Origin: Gordonia jinhuaensis
GTDB taxonomy: Bacteria; Actinomycetota; Actinomycetes; Mycobacteriales; Mycobacteriaceae
Reading direction: 5' to 3'
Length of the DNA: 64,000 nt
NCBI RefSeq assembly: GCF_014639795.1
Contig: NZ_BMGC01000008.1
Span: forward strand, 1,066-65,065
The notes below the pieces were generated by a model. That model did not search any database. It had not been told where the DNA came from and saw only the letters and a list, made by a program, of their open reading frames with translations. Position 1 is the stretch's first letter, and each line of letters opens with the position of its first letter. Position numbers and translations under genes: made by a program. Shown piece by piece: positions 1-8,003 of the stretch.

Positions 1-32
1 CCTGCCTCAACAAACTGTTCAACCAGAGACAT
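1..32 (-). CDS. DUF222/HNH (13E12-type) protein, 5' end only
   Basis: Only the first ten codons lie in the window, running off the left edge; they read MSLVEQFVEA from an ATG at 32. The strong purine-rich ribosome site (GGGAGGGGG) and the following 150 bp are nearly the same as upstream of the complete DUF222/HNH gene that starts at 60950, so this is inferred to be a paralogue of it. The coding residues themselves are too few to identify a domain. Identity therefore rests on the shared leader and promoter. Confidence 0.6.
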   Translation of the reverse strand, partial: MSLVEQFVEA

Positions 33-74
33 CGGAACCCCCTCCCGGTGGATGAGTAGAACTCGAACCATCTA

Positions 75-90
75 TCGAATACATGTTCGA
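75..90. promoter_or_regulatory. LexA SOS box candidate
   Basis: TCGAATACATGTTCGA matches the mycobacterial and actinobacterial LexA consensus TCGAAC-N4-GTTCGA at all but one consensus position. It sits about 43 bp upstream of the DUF222 start codon at 32, in the promoter. LexA control of 13E12-family genes is known in mycobacteria. The site is identical in copy B at 60993-61008. Confidence 0.8.
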
Positions 91-153
91 GTCTACCGAG
101 AAAAACCCACCCCGACAAGGGAAAACAACCACAAACCGGACCCTGCCCAAAGA

Positions 154-169
154 TCATTCACGTGAATGA
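154..169. repeat. 16-bp perfect palindrome in the promoter repeat
   Basis: TCATTCACGTGAATGA is fully self-complementary. The matching site in copy B (61072-61087) has one changed base but keeps 6-bp arms. It could be an operator or a transcription stop for the upstream minus-strand gene; there is no T-run beyond a short CTTT. Confidence 0.5.
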
Positions 170-203
170 CAGAGGGAACCTTCACGCGACCATGCGCGAC
201 AAT

Positions 204-854
204 TCAGCCGACGGAACGGGCCTCTGATTCAGATGATTCAGGCTCCGCATGCTCCTCATGGTGTTTCCCACCGGCCAAGCCGTGCCAGCCCATCGCGACC
301 ATGAGGTCAGCCGCCTCGTCGAGGTCGATATCGCCCTCGGAGACCCTGTCGGCCACAGCCTCACCGGCGCCGACGAGTGCCACGGCCATCAACTCGAAAT
401 CGGTGTCGGTGGCCGTCGGGTCGGTGGTGCCGCGCCGGAGCAGTTCAGCCACCATTTCGATCAACTGCGAGCGGCTCAACGACACCAGATGTGCGAAACT
501 CGCCTGCCCCATCGCCACGCGATAGAGCACACGCCACGACTCGCGATTGGAATCGACGTAAGCAAGCAGGGCGTAGATGACCGTCCGCGCCTGGTCACGT
601 TGTTTGAGGTGCGGATCGAAACCCACACTCATCGCCTCGATGAAGCGCGTGCTCTCACGGTTGAGACAGGCGGCGAAGAGCTCATCCTTGGACCCGTAGT
701 ACAGGTACAGCATCGGCTTGGAGATCTGCGCCTCGGCGGCGATCGCATCCATCGAAGTGTCGCGAAAACCATTGGCCGAGAAGACTTTCACCGCCGCATC
801 GAGCATCTGCTGCTCACGAACCGCGCGAGGCAACCGCTTGGTCCCACCGGCCAT
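204..854 (-). CDS. TetR-family regulator (Rv0238-like)
   Basis: This 216-residue protein is a one-component repressor. The N-terminal helix-turn-helix covers about residues 14-60 (AVREQQMLDAAVKVF, then SMDAIAAEAQISKPMLYLYY), and the rest is a helical ligand-binding domain. The ATG at 854 has an AAGGAC ribosome site about 13 nt upstream. Upstream lies a 13-4-13 inverted repeat (927-956), a likely autoregulatory operator. The gene follows lpqI in the same orientation, which matches the lpqI-Rv0238 order recalled for M. tuberculosis. The ligand is unknown; an acyl-CoA-like effector is possible because a related half-site lies before the acyl-CoA dehydrogenase at 57.9 kb. Confidence 0.9.
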   Translation of the reverse strand: MAGGTKRLPRAVREQQMLDAAVKVFSANGFRDTSMDAIAAEAQISKPMLYLYYGSKDELFAACLNRESTRFIEAMSVGFDPHLKQRDQARTVIYALLAYVDSNRESWRVLYRVAMGQASFAHLVSLSRSQLIEMVAELLRRGTTDPTATDTDFELMAVALVGAGEAVADRVSEGDIDLDEAADLMVAMGWHGLAGGKHHEEHAEPESSESEARSVG

Positions 855-926
855 CGACCCGTCACCGTCCTTCCGCCGAACAGATTCTCACCACCACTGA
901 CGAGGCGCGGCGTTGTGGATCATCAT

Positions 927-956
927 AACTGACCTTACTTGTCAGTAAGGTCAGTT
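927..956. promoter_or_regulatory. TetR-type operator, 13-4-13 inverted repeat
   Basis: Arms AACTGACCTTACT (927-939) and AGTAAGGTCAGTT (944-956) are perfectly complementary around TGTC. The site lies 73 bp upstream of the tetR start and touches the stop codon of lpqI. Geometry suits a TetR dimer. It could also fold in RNA as a stem at the end of lpqI, but no T-tract follows. Confidence 0.75.
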
Positions 957-2257
957 CAGCAGCGGCCGAGGCCCTTCGCGGTGAGAATGCGGGTCACCGA
1001 CGCGTTGACCTTCTCCATCGTCAGGCGACCCGACCGCACGGCCCCCTGCAGAGCGTTGAGCACGGCGGGCACCTGATCTGTGGTGATCCAGAGTGCGATG
1101 TCGGCACCCGCGGTCAACGCCTTGGTCACCGCCTCCTCCACGCTGTAGCGCGCGCTGATGGCCGCCATGCTCGACAAATCGTCGGTGAAGATCGGCCCGG
1201 TGAACGGATTGCCCCCGTACCCGGTGCCGTTGCGCAAGAGCGACATGGCCGCCGGACTCAGACTCGCCGGCGTCTGCGGCTCGGTGAGACCCGGCACGAT
1301 CAGGTGTCCGACCAGCACACCACTCGGCTGGGTCAGCACGCTGCGATACGGCACGAGATCGCTGGTCATCAGCTGCGACAGCGGCGGTGTGGTCACCGTG
1401 CCCAGGTGCGAATCGCCCGACCCGTGGCCGTGACCGGGGAAGTGCTTGAACACCGGCAGGATCCCGCCGTCGCGCAGGCCGTCGGCGAACGCGGCACCGT
1501 AACGAGCCACCACCTGCGGGTCGTTGCTGAACGACCGGTCGCCGATCACCGCATCGTCGGGCTCGTCGCTCACATCCACGTCGGGAGCGAAATCGACGGT
1601 GATCCCCAGCTCACGCATCTTCACCGCCGCATCACGCGCGATCGCGCGCACCTGCCCGGTGGTTCGGGTCGCTGCCAGCTCGCGCGCCGAAGGGAAGTCG
1701 ATGCCGATCGAGGCGAGCCTCGACACCCGGCCACCCTCCTGATCCACCGAGACCATCGGCGGCGTGGGAGAGGCTGCGGCGATCCGCTTCATGTCTCCAC
1801 TGGTGAGCATCGACTTGTCGGTCCAACTACCCACGAACACGCCGCCGACGTGACTGTTCTGCAGCACCGACGCGGCGTCCTCGGAACCGGTCACCCCCAC
1901 CATGAGCATCTGCGCCAGCTTGTCGCGCAGCGTCATGTTCTTCAGTCGCACCGGTTCGCACACCCCGGGCGCCACCTGCGACGGCAATCCCGAGGAGCCC
2001 GCCACCGGCGAGGCCGGTGACGACCGCGTCGCCGAGGTGACGATCTTCTCCGACGACGACGTCGCCGTGGCCGTGTCCGAACCCGACGAACAGGAGCTCA
2101 CCGCGAGGGCGACCGCGACCACCGACACCATCGTGGACAGGACAGGAAAGCCGGCAAGTCTGCGAAAGCGCGCTGACCTGGTCGAATTGCGGAGTTCGGA
2201 CTCCGTGGCCGTCTCCCCCGAGTTGTGCAGGACGCCCCACAGGTGTGATGAAGCCAT
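956..2257 (-). CDS. lpqI: LpqI-like beta-N-acetylglucosaminidase lipoprotein (GH3)
   Basis: A 433-residue secreted lipoprotein of glycoside hydrolase family 3, expected to remove N-acetylglucosamine from muropeptide fragments in cell-wall recycling. After a long n-region comes a hydrophobic stretch ending in the lipobox VSSC, then a Ser/Thr-rich linker and the GH3 TIM barrel. The motifs VDQEGGRVSRL and KHFPGHGHGSGDSH are visible; the latter is the NagZ-type Asp/His catalytic loop. The ATG at 2257 is chosen because it leaves a 55-bp divergent promoter region to the DUF2613 gene; a start further downstream is possible, as the n-region is unusually long. Neighbours match the Rv0237 locus. Confidence 0.85.
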   Translation of the reverse strand: MASSHLWGVLHNSGETATESELRNSTRSARFRRLAGFPVLSTMVSVVAVALAVSSCSSGSDTATATSSSEKIVTSATRSSPASPVAGSSGLPSQVAPGVCEPVRLKNMTLRDKLAQMLMVGVTGSEDAASVLQNSHVGGVFVGSWTDKSMLTSGDMKRIAAASPTPPMVSVDQEGGRVSRLASIGIDFPSARELAATRTTGQVRAIARDAAVKMRELGITVDFAPDVDVSDEPDDAVIGDRSFSNDPQVVARYGAAFADGLRDGGILPVFKHFPGHGHGSGDSHLGTVTTPPLSQLMTSDLVPYRSVLTQPSGVLVGHLIVPGLTEPQTPASLSPAAMSLLRNGTGYGGNPFTGPIFTDDLSSMAAISARYSVEEAVTKALTAGADIALWITTDQVPAVLNALQGAVRSGRLTMEKVNASVTRILTAKGLGRC

Positions 2258-2312
2258 ACATGCAGTCTGACATGCGACGGCCCGGCCGCACCGGTGGTGT
2301 AGTTTGCTTGCC

Positions 2313-2513
2313 ATGTCGCAAAACCGCCTTATCGCCGGATCGGTGGCCGCGATCGCGGGTCTCATCGTCGCGATCTGCGCGGTTTTCCTCACCAGCTGGC
2401 TGACCACCGATACGACCCCCTCCACCAGCCTCAACCGGTTCAGCGCGAGCAACGGCTTCGTCGAGGGTTCAGTGGACTACGGCTCCCGCGGCGACGCCGA
2501 GGTCAACAACTGA
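2313..2513 (+). CDS. DUF2613-type small membrane or secreted protein (Rv0236A-like)
   Basis: A 66-residue protein with a single hydrophobic segment (about residues 5-28, rich in Ala, Ile and Val) followed by a polar tail with the conserved-looking GSVDYGSR motif. It could be a membrane-anchored or cleaved mini-protein. It lies just upstream of aftD, the position of Rv0236A in M. tuberculosis, so an accessory role in arabinan assembly is a fair guess but unproved. The ATG at 2313 is preferred to a TTG nine bases earlier. Confidence 0.8.
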   Translation: MSQNRLIAGSVAAIAGLIVAICAVFLTSWLTTDTTPSTSLNRFSASNGFVEGSVDYGSRGDAEVNN

Positions 2514-2557
2514 CCCAGGCGAGTTCCCCCTCGTTCCTGTCCCGCCGGGGCATCGCG

Positions 2558-5500
2558 GTGGTGGGGTTCGTGGCGCTGGTCGTCTCGCTCCTGCAGTCAC
2601 CCGGCCGCATCGCCGCCGACACCAAACTCGACCTCACCGCCGATCCGATCGGTTTCCTGGGCCGCGCCTCACACCTGTGGTCCTCGCAGGCACCACTGGG
2701 TCAGGTACAGAACCAGGCCTACGGCTACTTCTTCCCACACGGCGCCTTCTTCGCACTCGGCGAGGTCATCGCCATGCCGGCGTGGATCACCCAGCGCATC
2801 TGGTGGGCCCTGCTGGTCACCATCGGCTTCGTCGGCATCGTGCGGCTCTGCGAGGCGCTGCACATCGGGTCGCCCGGCTCGCGACTGATCGCCGGACTGG
2901 CATTCGTGATCAGTCCCCGCGTGCTCACCACCCTCGGGTCGATATCGTCGGAGACCCTGCCGATGATGCTCGCGCCGTGGGTCCTCACCCCGGTGGTGAT
3001 CGCGCTCGACCACAGTCGGCCGCGCCACGGCCTGCGCTGGCTGGCCTTCGCCTCAGGCTGTGCGGTCGCACTGATGGGGGCGGTGAACGCCGTGGCCACC
3101 GTGGTCGCAGTGCTCCCCGCGATCATCTGGTGGCTGGCGCATCTGCCGATCCGACGCGGCCCCGGCACCCGCCGGTGGCTGGTGTTCAGCGGCTGGTGGG
3201 CGCTGGCGGGTGCGCTCGCCTGCATCTGGTGGATCGTGCCGCTGGCCATCCTGTCGCGCGTGAGCCCGCCGTTCCTCGACTTCATCGAGTCGTCGAGAGC
3301 CACCACCGAGTGGGTGTCGTTGCCCGAGGTGCTGCGCGGCACCAGCTCCTGGACCCCGTTCGTCTCGCCCGAACGCATCGCGGGTTCGGCACTGGTGACC
3401 ATGCCGGCCGCGGTCCTCGCGACGGGAGTGGTGGCCGCGGCCGGGCTCGCCGGTCTGGCGATGCGCCGGATGCCCTGGCGCGCCCCGCTGGTGGTGATCC
3501 TGTTCGTCGGCACCGTGGCGATCTGCGTCGGCTTCGCCGGCGAGCTGTCGTCGCCGATCTCGGAGACGGTGCGCACCTTCCTCGACGGATCCGGCGCGAG
3601 TCTGCGCAACGTGCACAAGTTCGAACCGCTGATCCGCATCCCGGTGGTGCTGGGCATCGCCCACCTCATCGCCCGGGCACCGCTGCCGCCACGAGTGCGC
3701 ATCCGCACCGCCGCAGCGGCTTTCGCCCACCCCGAACGCTCCGCGCCGGTGGCTGCCACGATCGGACTGCTGGTCGCGGTGGTGGCCGCGAGCTCACTGG
3801 TGTGGACGGCGAATCTCGCCCCCGCGGGTACCTACACGTCGATTCCCGACTACTGGAAGCAGACCGCTCGCTGGCTCGATCACCACCGCGGGAATCCCAC
3901 CACCCCCGCACGTGCGCTGGTGGTGCCCGGCTCGCCGTTCGCCGACCAGCTGTGGGGTCTCACCCGCGACGAACCGCTGCAGGCACTCGCCTCCACCCCG
4001 TGGGCCGTCCGGGACGCGATCCCCCTCGTGCCGCCCGGCGCCATCCGCGCACTGGATTCGGTACAGCGCGACATCGCCGCCGGACGACCGTCGGACGGTC
4101 TGGCGAACACGTTGGCGCAGCAGGGAATCCGCTACGTGGTGTTACGCGCCGACCTCGACCCGCAACGGTCGCGGTCAGCGCGCCCGATACTCGCCCGCCA
4201 CGCGATCGCCGACTCACCCGGTCTGGTTCCGGTAGCGACTTTCGGTCCCGAGGTGGGACCGACCGCCATCCGCGGTGTGATCGGCGACGATGGCCTGCGA
4301 CCACCGATGCGCGCGGTCACCGTCTACGAGGTGCGAACCACCGACACCTTCGACGGCACCGGCCCGGCACTGGCCGATCTCGACGCGATGCCGCGTGTGG
4401 ACGGCGGCCCGGAGGCGCTCGCCGGACTCGAGAAGACCAGTGCACCACAGCCGTTCGGCCCGGCGCTGCTGTCTGCCGACGCCAGGCGCGCGGGGGTGGC
4501 CCCCGCGAGCGCGACCGGTTCACGCATCCTCACCGACACGCCGGCCGATCGCGAAACCGACTTCGGTCGCGTCGATGACCACAGCTCGGCGATCCGTTCA
4601 CCAGACGATCGGCGGCGCACACTCAACGCCGCCCCCGACTACCCCGTGGACGGGCAGCCGCTCACGCAGGGTCGCTGGACACTCGACGGCCGCGCGGGCG
4701 AGGTCTCGGTGCAGACCTCGGGTTCGGCATCCGATGCCACCCAGCCCGGACAGACCTCCCCCGCCAACTCCGCCGCCGCAGCCTTCGACGGCGACCCCGA
4801 CACGTCGTGGGTGTCGAGCGGACTCGACTCGGCGGTCGGACAGTGGATGCGCGTGGACTTCACCACGCCGCAGTCGAATCTGGTGCTCACCCTCACCCCG
4901 GCGCAGGCACTGGGCCCCGACGTCACCTCCGTGCTGGTGTCCACCGAGGCGGGAACGACTGTCGCACAGGGACTCACGCCGGGGGTTGCCACGAGCGTGG
5001 CCGCCCCGTCTGCCCCGACCAGATGGATCTCGGTGCGCGCCATCGGAACAGCCGACGGCACCGCGGGCAATCAGTTCGCGCTCTCGCAGCTGTCGTTGCG
5101 CAACAGCCGCACCGGCGCGGACCTCGACATCGCCCATCAAGTGGTGTTGCCGGAAACCACTGCTGGACAACAGGTGTCGAGCTGGTATCTCGGGCAGGAA
5201 CTGGGACCCCGCAGCGCGTGCGTACCCGACCAGCGCGCGGTCCGATGCAGTGCGGCGCTGTCGTTGTCACCCGAGCAGCCCGGCACCTTCGGCCGGGTGG
5301 TGTCGGTACCGCAGACCACCACCGTGACACCGACAGTCCTGCTCGATCCGATGCCGGGTTCGGCACTCGACGCGCTGACCTACGATGCGTCGGCGCTACG
5401 GGCGGTGGGACCGGCGTCGGTGCTCGACCCGCGCGCGAACGCACAGGCCGCCGTCGACGGCGACGACCGCACCACCTGGATCGCACCGGCACCCGACGGC

Positions 5501-6835
5501 CAGAACACCCACGACGAGCCGACGATCGAGATCAGCCTGCCCGCCGCTCGCCGGATCGACGGGCTCCGCCTGACCCCACCGGTCGGTGGCTACCCGGCCG
5601 CCCCTACGGAGGTGGCCGTCGATCTGGGCTCCGGACGTCAGGTGCGCAGTGTCGGGCGCGACGGCGTGATCACACTTGACCCCGCGACCACTGACCACCT
5701 GCGGGTCACGGTGCTGAAGACCGCCGAACTCCTCGACGTCAACAGCCTCGGATTCGCCGCGCAGGCCCCGGCGGGTATCGCCGAGGTCACCCCGCTCGAT
5801 CACGGCTCGCCGGTGGCACCCGCCTCGAACACCGATCGCACCGTCACCCTCGCCTGCGGACTCGGCCCGACCCTCCACGTCGGCCATGAGCGGGTGAACC
5901 TGTCGGTGCAGACCACCGCGGCGCGATTGAGGTCGGGGCAACCCGTTCGGGCGAGCGTCTGCCCCGACCAGCCGCCGCTGACATTGCCCGCAGGTGAGGC
6001 CGATCTGACCCTTGATCCGACCGCCGCGTTCACCGTCGACTCGCTGAGTCTGGACACACCGGGCCCAGCCGCAGGCACACCGAGGACCGATACACCGGCG
6101 CGACTACAGCCGGTTGCGCCCACACAGTGGTCGTCGGACACCCGCAGCGTCGACGTCACCGCCGCATCCCGCGACCGTGTGCTGATCGTGCCGGAGAGCA
6201 CCAACACCGGGTGGCATGCGCGGCTGGATCGTTCGACGCTGCGCCCGATCACCGTCAACGGCTGGCAACAGGGCTGGATCGTGCCCGCCGGCGCCTCGGG
6301 GACCGTCACACTCACCTACCCTCTCGACACGCCCTACCGCTGGTCGATCCTGCTGGGGCTGATCGCCTGTGCGCTGCTGCTCGTGGTGACCGCCTTCGGC
6401 CCCCGCGGCCGGCGCTGCGAGTCCGAGCCCGCGCAGTTGATCCACGCGCCGATAGTGGGGGGCGTCGGCGTGCTGGCGGCGAGCTGGCTGCTGTGCGGCT
6501 GGGTCGGCCTGGTGGTCGCGGTGATCGTCGCGGCCGTCGTGTGGCGCACACGGTCGACTGCCGCGGCCGTCGTGCTGACCGGTGCGGAGATGACACTCTC
6601 AGCGCTGCTGCTGGCGCATGCGCCGTGGCACTCGTCGCACGGCTACGCCGGATTCTCGTGGTGGACTCAGCTACCCGCGCTGGTCGCCTTGCTGACGCTC
6701 GGCTGGCGCGCGGTGATCGCGACGGATGCGCGGTCGCCCGACTGGCCAGGCTCCTTCTCCCGACGCTCTCGTTCCGCGCGCTCACGTTCCCGTGCTCGCA
6801 GTGCGCGGCGCAACGGTTCCTCGACCATCGAATAG
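2558..6835 (+). CDS. aftD: AftD alpha-(1->3)-arabinofuranosyltransferase
   Basis: A 1425-residue GT-C fold transferase that branches the arabinan of arabinogalactan and lipoarabinomannan using decaprenyl-phosphoryl-arabinose on the outer face of the membrane. The N-terminal half has repeated hydrophobic helices and the AftD-like stretch SPGRIAADTKLDLTADP. The middle holds two F5/8-type carbohydrate-binding modules, seen as AFDGDPDTSWVSS and AVDGDDRTTWIAP. C-terminal helices end in an Arg/Ser-rich tail. The GTG at 2558 is the first standard start, though the frame is open upstream. The last 169 bp overlap the convergent acyltransferase gene. Confidence 0.93.
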   Translation: MVGFVALVVSLLQSPGRIAADTKLDLTADPIGFLGRASHLWSSQAPLGQVQNQAYGYFFPHGAFFALGEVIAMPAWITQRIWWALLVTIGFVGIVRLCEALHIGSPGSRLIAGLAFVISPRVLTTLGSISSETLPMMLAPWVLTPVVIALDHSRPRHGLRWLAFASGCAVALMGAVNAVATVVAVLPAIIWWLAHLPIRRGPGTRRWLVFSGWWALAGALACIWWIVPLAILSRVSPPFLDFIESSRATTEWVSLPEVLRGTSSWTPFVSPERIAGSALVTMPAAVLATGVVAAAGLAGLAMRRMPWRAPLVVILFVGTVAICVGFAGELSSPISETVRTFLDGSGASLRNVHKFEPLIRIPVVLGIAHLIARAPLPPRVRIRTAAAAFAHPERSAPVAATIGLLVAVVAASSLVWTANLAPAGTYTSIPDYWKQTARWLDHHRGNPTTPARALVVPGSPFADQLWGLTRDEPLQALASTPWAVRDAIPLVPPGAIRALDSVQRDIAAGRPSDGLANTLAQQGIRYVVLRADLDPQRSRSARPILARHAIADSPGLVPVATFGPEVGPTAIRGVIGDDGLRPPMRAVTVYEVRTTDTFDGTGPALADLDAMPRVDGGPEALAGLEKTSAPQPFGPALLSADARRAGVAPASATGSRILTDTPADRETDFGRVDDHSSAIRSPDDRRRTLNAAPDYPVDGQPLTQGRWTLDGRAGEVSVQTSGSASDATQPGQTSPANSAAAAFDGDPDTSWVSSGLDSAVGQWMRVDFTTPQSNLVLTLTPAQALGPDVTSVLVSTEAGTTVAQGLTPGVATSVAAPSAPTRWISVRAIGTADGTAGNQFALSQLSLRNSRTGADLDIAHQVVLPETTAGQQVSSWYLGQELGPRSACVPDQRAVRCSAALSLSPEQPGTFGRVVSVPQTTTVTPTVLLDPMPGSALDALTYDASALRAVGPASVLDPRANAQAAVDGDDRTTWIAPAPDGQNTHDEPTIEISLPAARRIDGLRLTPPVGGYPAAPTEVAVDLGSGRQVRSVGRDGVITLDPATTDHLRVTVLKTAELLDVNSLGFAAQAPAGIAEVTPLDHGSPVAPASNTDRTVTLACGLGPTLHVGHERVNLSVQTTAARLRSGQPVRASVCPDQPPLTLPAGEADLTLDPTAAFTVDSLSLDTPGPAAGTPRTDTPARLQPVAPTQWSSDTRSVDVTAASRDRVLIVPESTNTGWHARLDRSTLRPITVNGWQQGWIVPAGASGTVTLTYPLDTPYRWSILLGLIACALLLVVTAFGPRGRRCESEPAQLIHAPIVGGVGVLAASWLLCGWVGLVVAVIVAAVVWRTRSTAAAVVLTGAEMTLSALLLAHAPWHSSHGYAGFSWWTQLPALVALLTLGWRAVIATDARSPDWPGSFSRRSRSARSRSRARSARRNGSSTIE

Positions 6836-7938
6836 CTGACCGCCGCGACCCCGGCCGACAACACCGCGGTGAGGACCCACACCAGCGGCATCTGCCCGCG
6901 AAAGGGTGCGATCGAGAACAGCTCGAACACCGCAGCGAGGATCGCGACATGCCAGATGAAGATCCCATACGACCAGCGACCGAGCGCCTGCATCGGTGCG
7001 GAGTCGAGAAACCGGTGGCGCCCGTCGGCGAGCACCAGCGGGGCCATCAGCGCATAGGCCAGCACCGCACCCAGCACGGTCTTACCGATGAACGCACCGG
7101 TCGACACCTCCCCCAGACCGGTCGGGCCGGCCAGCGGCGTACATGCGAGCACATAGGCGACGACGGCGACCACCGCCATCGGCAGAGCATGTGAGGACAA
7201 CCGACGCACCCGTCTGGTCGGACGATCGGTGGTCCGGCCCACCTCGTCGGCGGCCATCTCCGCCAGGATCAGCCCGGCGATGAACCACGGCAGGTAGCCG
7301 GGCAGCCAGTTGGTGGCCGTGATCCCCGGCCGGAGGGTGAACAGGGTGGTCAGCGGAGCCCAGCCCAGTGCCACCAGTCCCAGAGCCGCCAGCACGGGGA
7401 TGCGCAGACGGGCGCGGCGGCCGCTGAACCCGCGCATCGCCCACGCCAGCACCGGCAGGAGCAGGTAGAACGACGCCTCCACCGCCAGACTCCACATCTG
7501 GGTCAGCCCCGCGGTGAGCGTGAGCGGGACGTAGATCTGCGTCAGCGTGAGATTGGCCAGCCACACCGTGGCATCAGCCAGATGATTGTCCGGCAACACG
7601 AGCAGCACCACCACCACGGCGATGGCATATGCCGGCCAGATCCGCACGAACCGATGCGCCAGATAGCGCCTGACCGGCGGCGACGACCGCTCCTGACGTG
7701 CGGCGCCGGCGTGCGGGCGCCACAGCAAGAAGCCCGAGAGTGCGAAGAAGACCGCGACGGCCAGGTCCAGGCGCCCCCACACCTGATGTAGCCAGTGCGG
7801 TCCGAGGCCGCCGGTCTGGAAGGCCACGTGAGTGGTGAGCACGCCGAGCGCGGCCACCGCGCGCAGCCCGTCGAGGGAGACCACATAGGCGCTCATCCGC
7901 CCTGCGGGTGAGAGCGTCACGGGCACCACGTCGCTCAT
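6667..7938 (-). CDS. Acyltransferase-3 family membrane protein (Rv0228-like)
   Basis: A 423-residue integral membrane acyltransferase (OafA/NodX family), which moves acyl groups onto extracytoplasmic sugars or lipids. The N-terminus has the family motif SLDGLRAVAALGVLTTH with the essential His, followed by about ten hydrophobic helices. The C-terminal 45 residues are a charged Arg/Glu-rich tail antisense to the end of aftD. The ATG at 7938 gives a short hydrophilic start; the ATG at 7896 is the alternative. It is divergent from pgfA by 65 bp. The acceptor is unknown; mycolate or glycolipid substrates fit the context. Confidence 0.88.
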   Translation of the reverse strand: MSDVVPVTLSPAGRMSAYVVSLDGLRAVAALGVLTTHVAFQTGGLGPHWLHQVWGRLDLAVAVFFALSGFLLWRPHAGAARQERSSPPVRRYLAHRFVRIWPAYAIAVVVVLLVLPDNHLADATVWLANLTLTQIYVPLTLTAGLTQMWSLAVEASFYLLLPVLAWAMRGFSGRRARLRIPVLAALGLVALGWAPLTTLFTLRPGITATNWLPGYLPWFIAGLILAEMAADEVGRTTDRPTRRVRRLSSHALPMAVVAVVAYVLACTPLAGPTGLGEVSTGAFIGKTVLGAVLAYALMAPLVLADGRHRFLDSAPMQALGRWSYGIFIWHVAILAAVFELFSIAPFRGQMPLVWVLTAVLSAGVAAVSYSMVEEPLRRALRARERERAERERREKEPGQSGDRASVAITARQPSVSKATSAGS

Positions 7939-8003
7939 GGGCGACAGGGTAATCAGTACGACTGTTAGTCTCGCATCCAGCGCCCAGACGAAGGAGCACA
8001 CGG

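Larger units (their letters stand above)
30..180. repeat. DUF222-gene promoter repeat, copy A
   Basis: This 151-bp segment aligns without gaps to 60948-61098 with about 14 mismatches by hand count. It runs from the start codon of the DUF222 gene through its ribosome site, an SOS-box-like inverted repeat and a second palindrome. Similarity stops abruptly at about 180, where the 3' end of the tetR gene approaches. Confidence 0.9.

Noticed and set aside
154..169. Palindrome as a rho-independent terminator
   Set aside because: No U-tract, and the conserved place within both DUF222 promoters fits an operator better.
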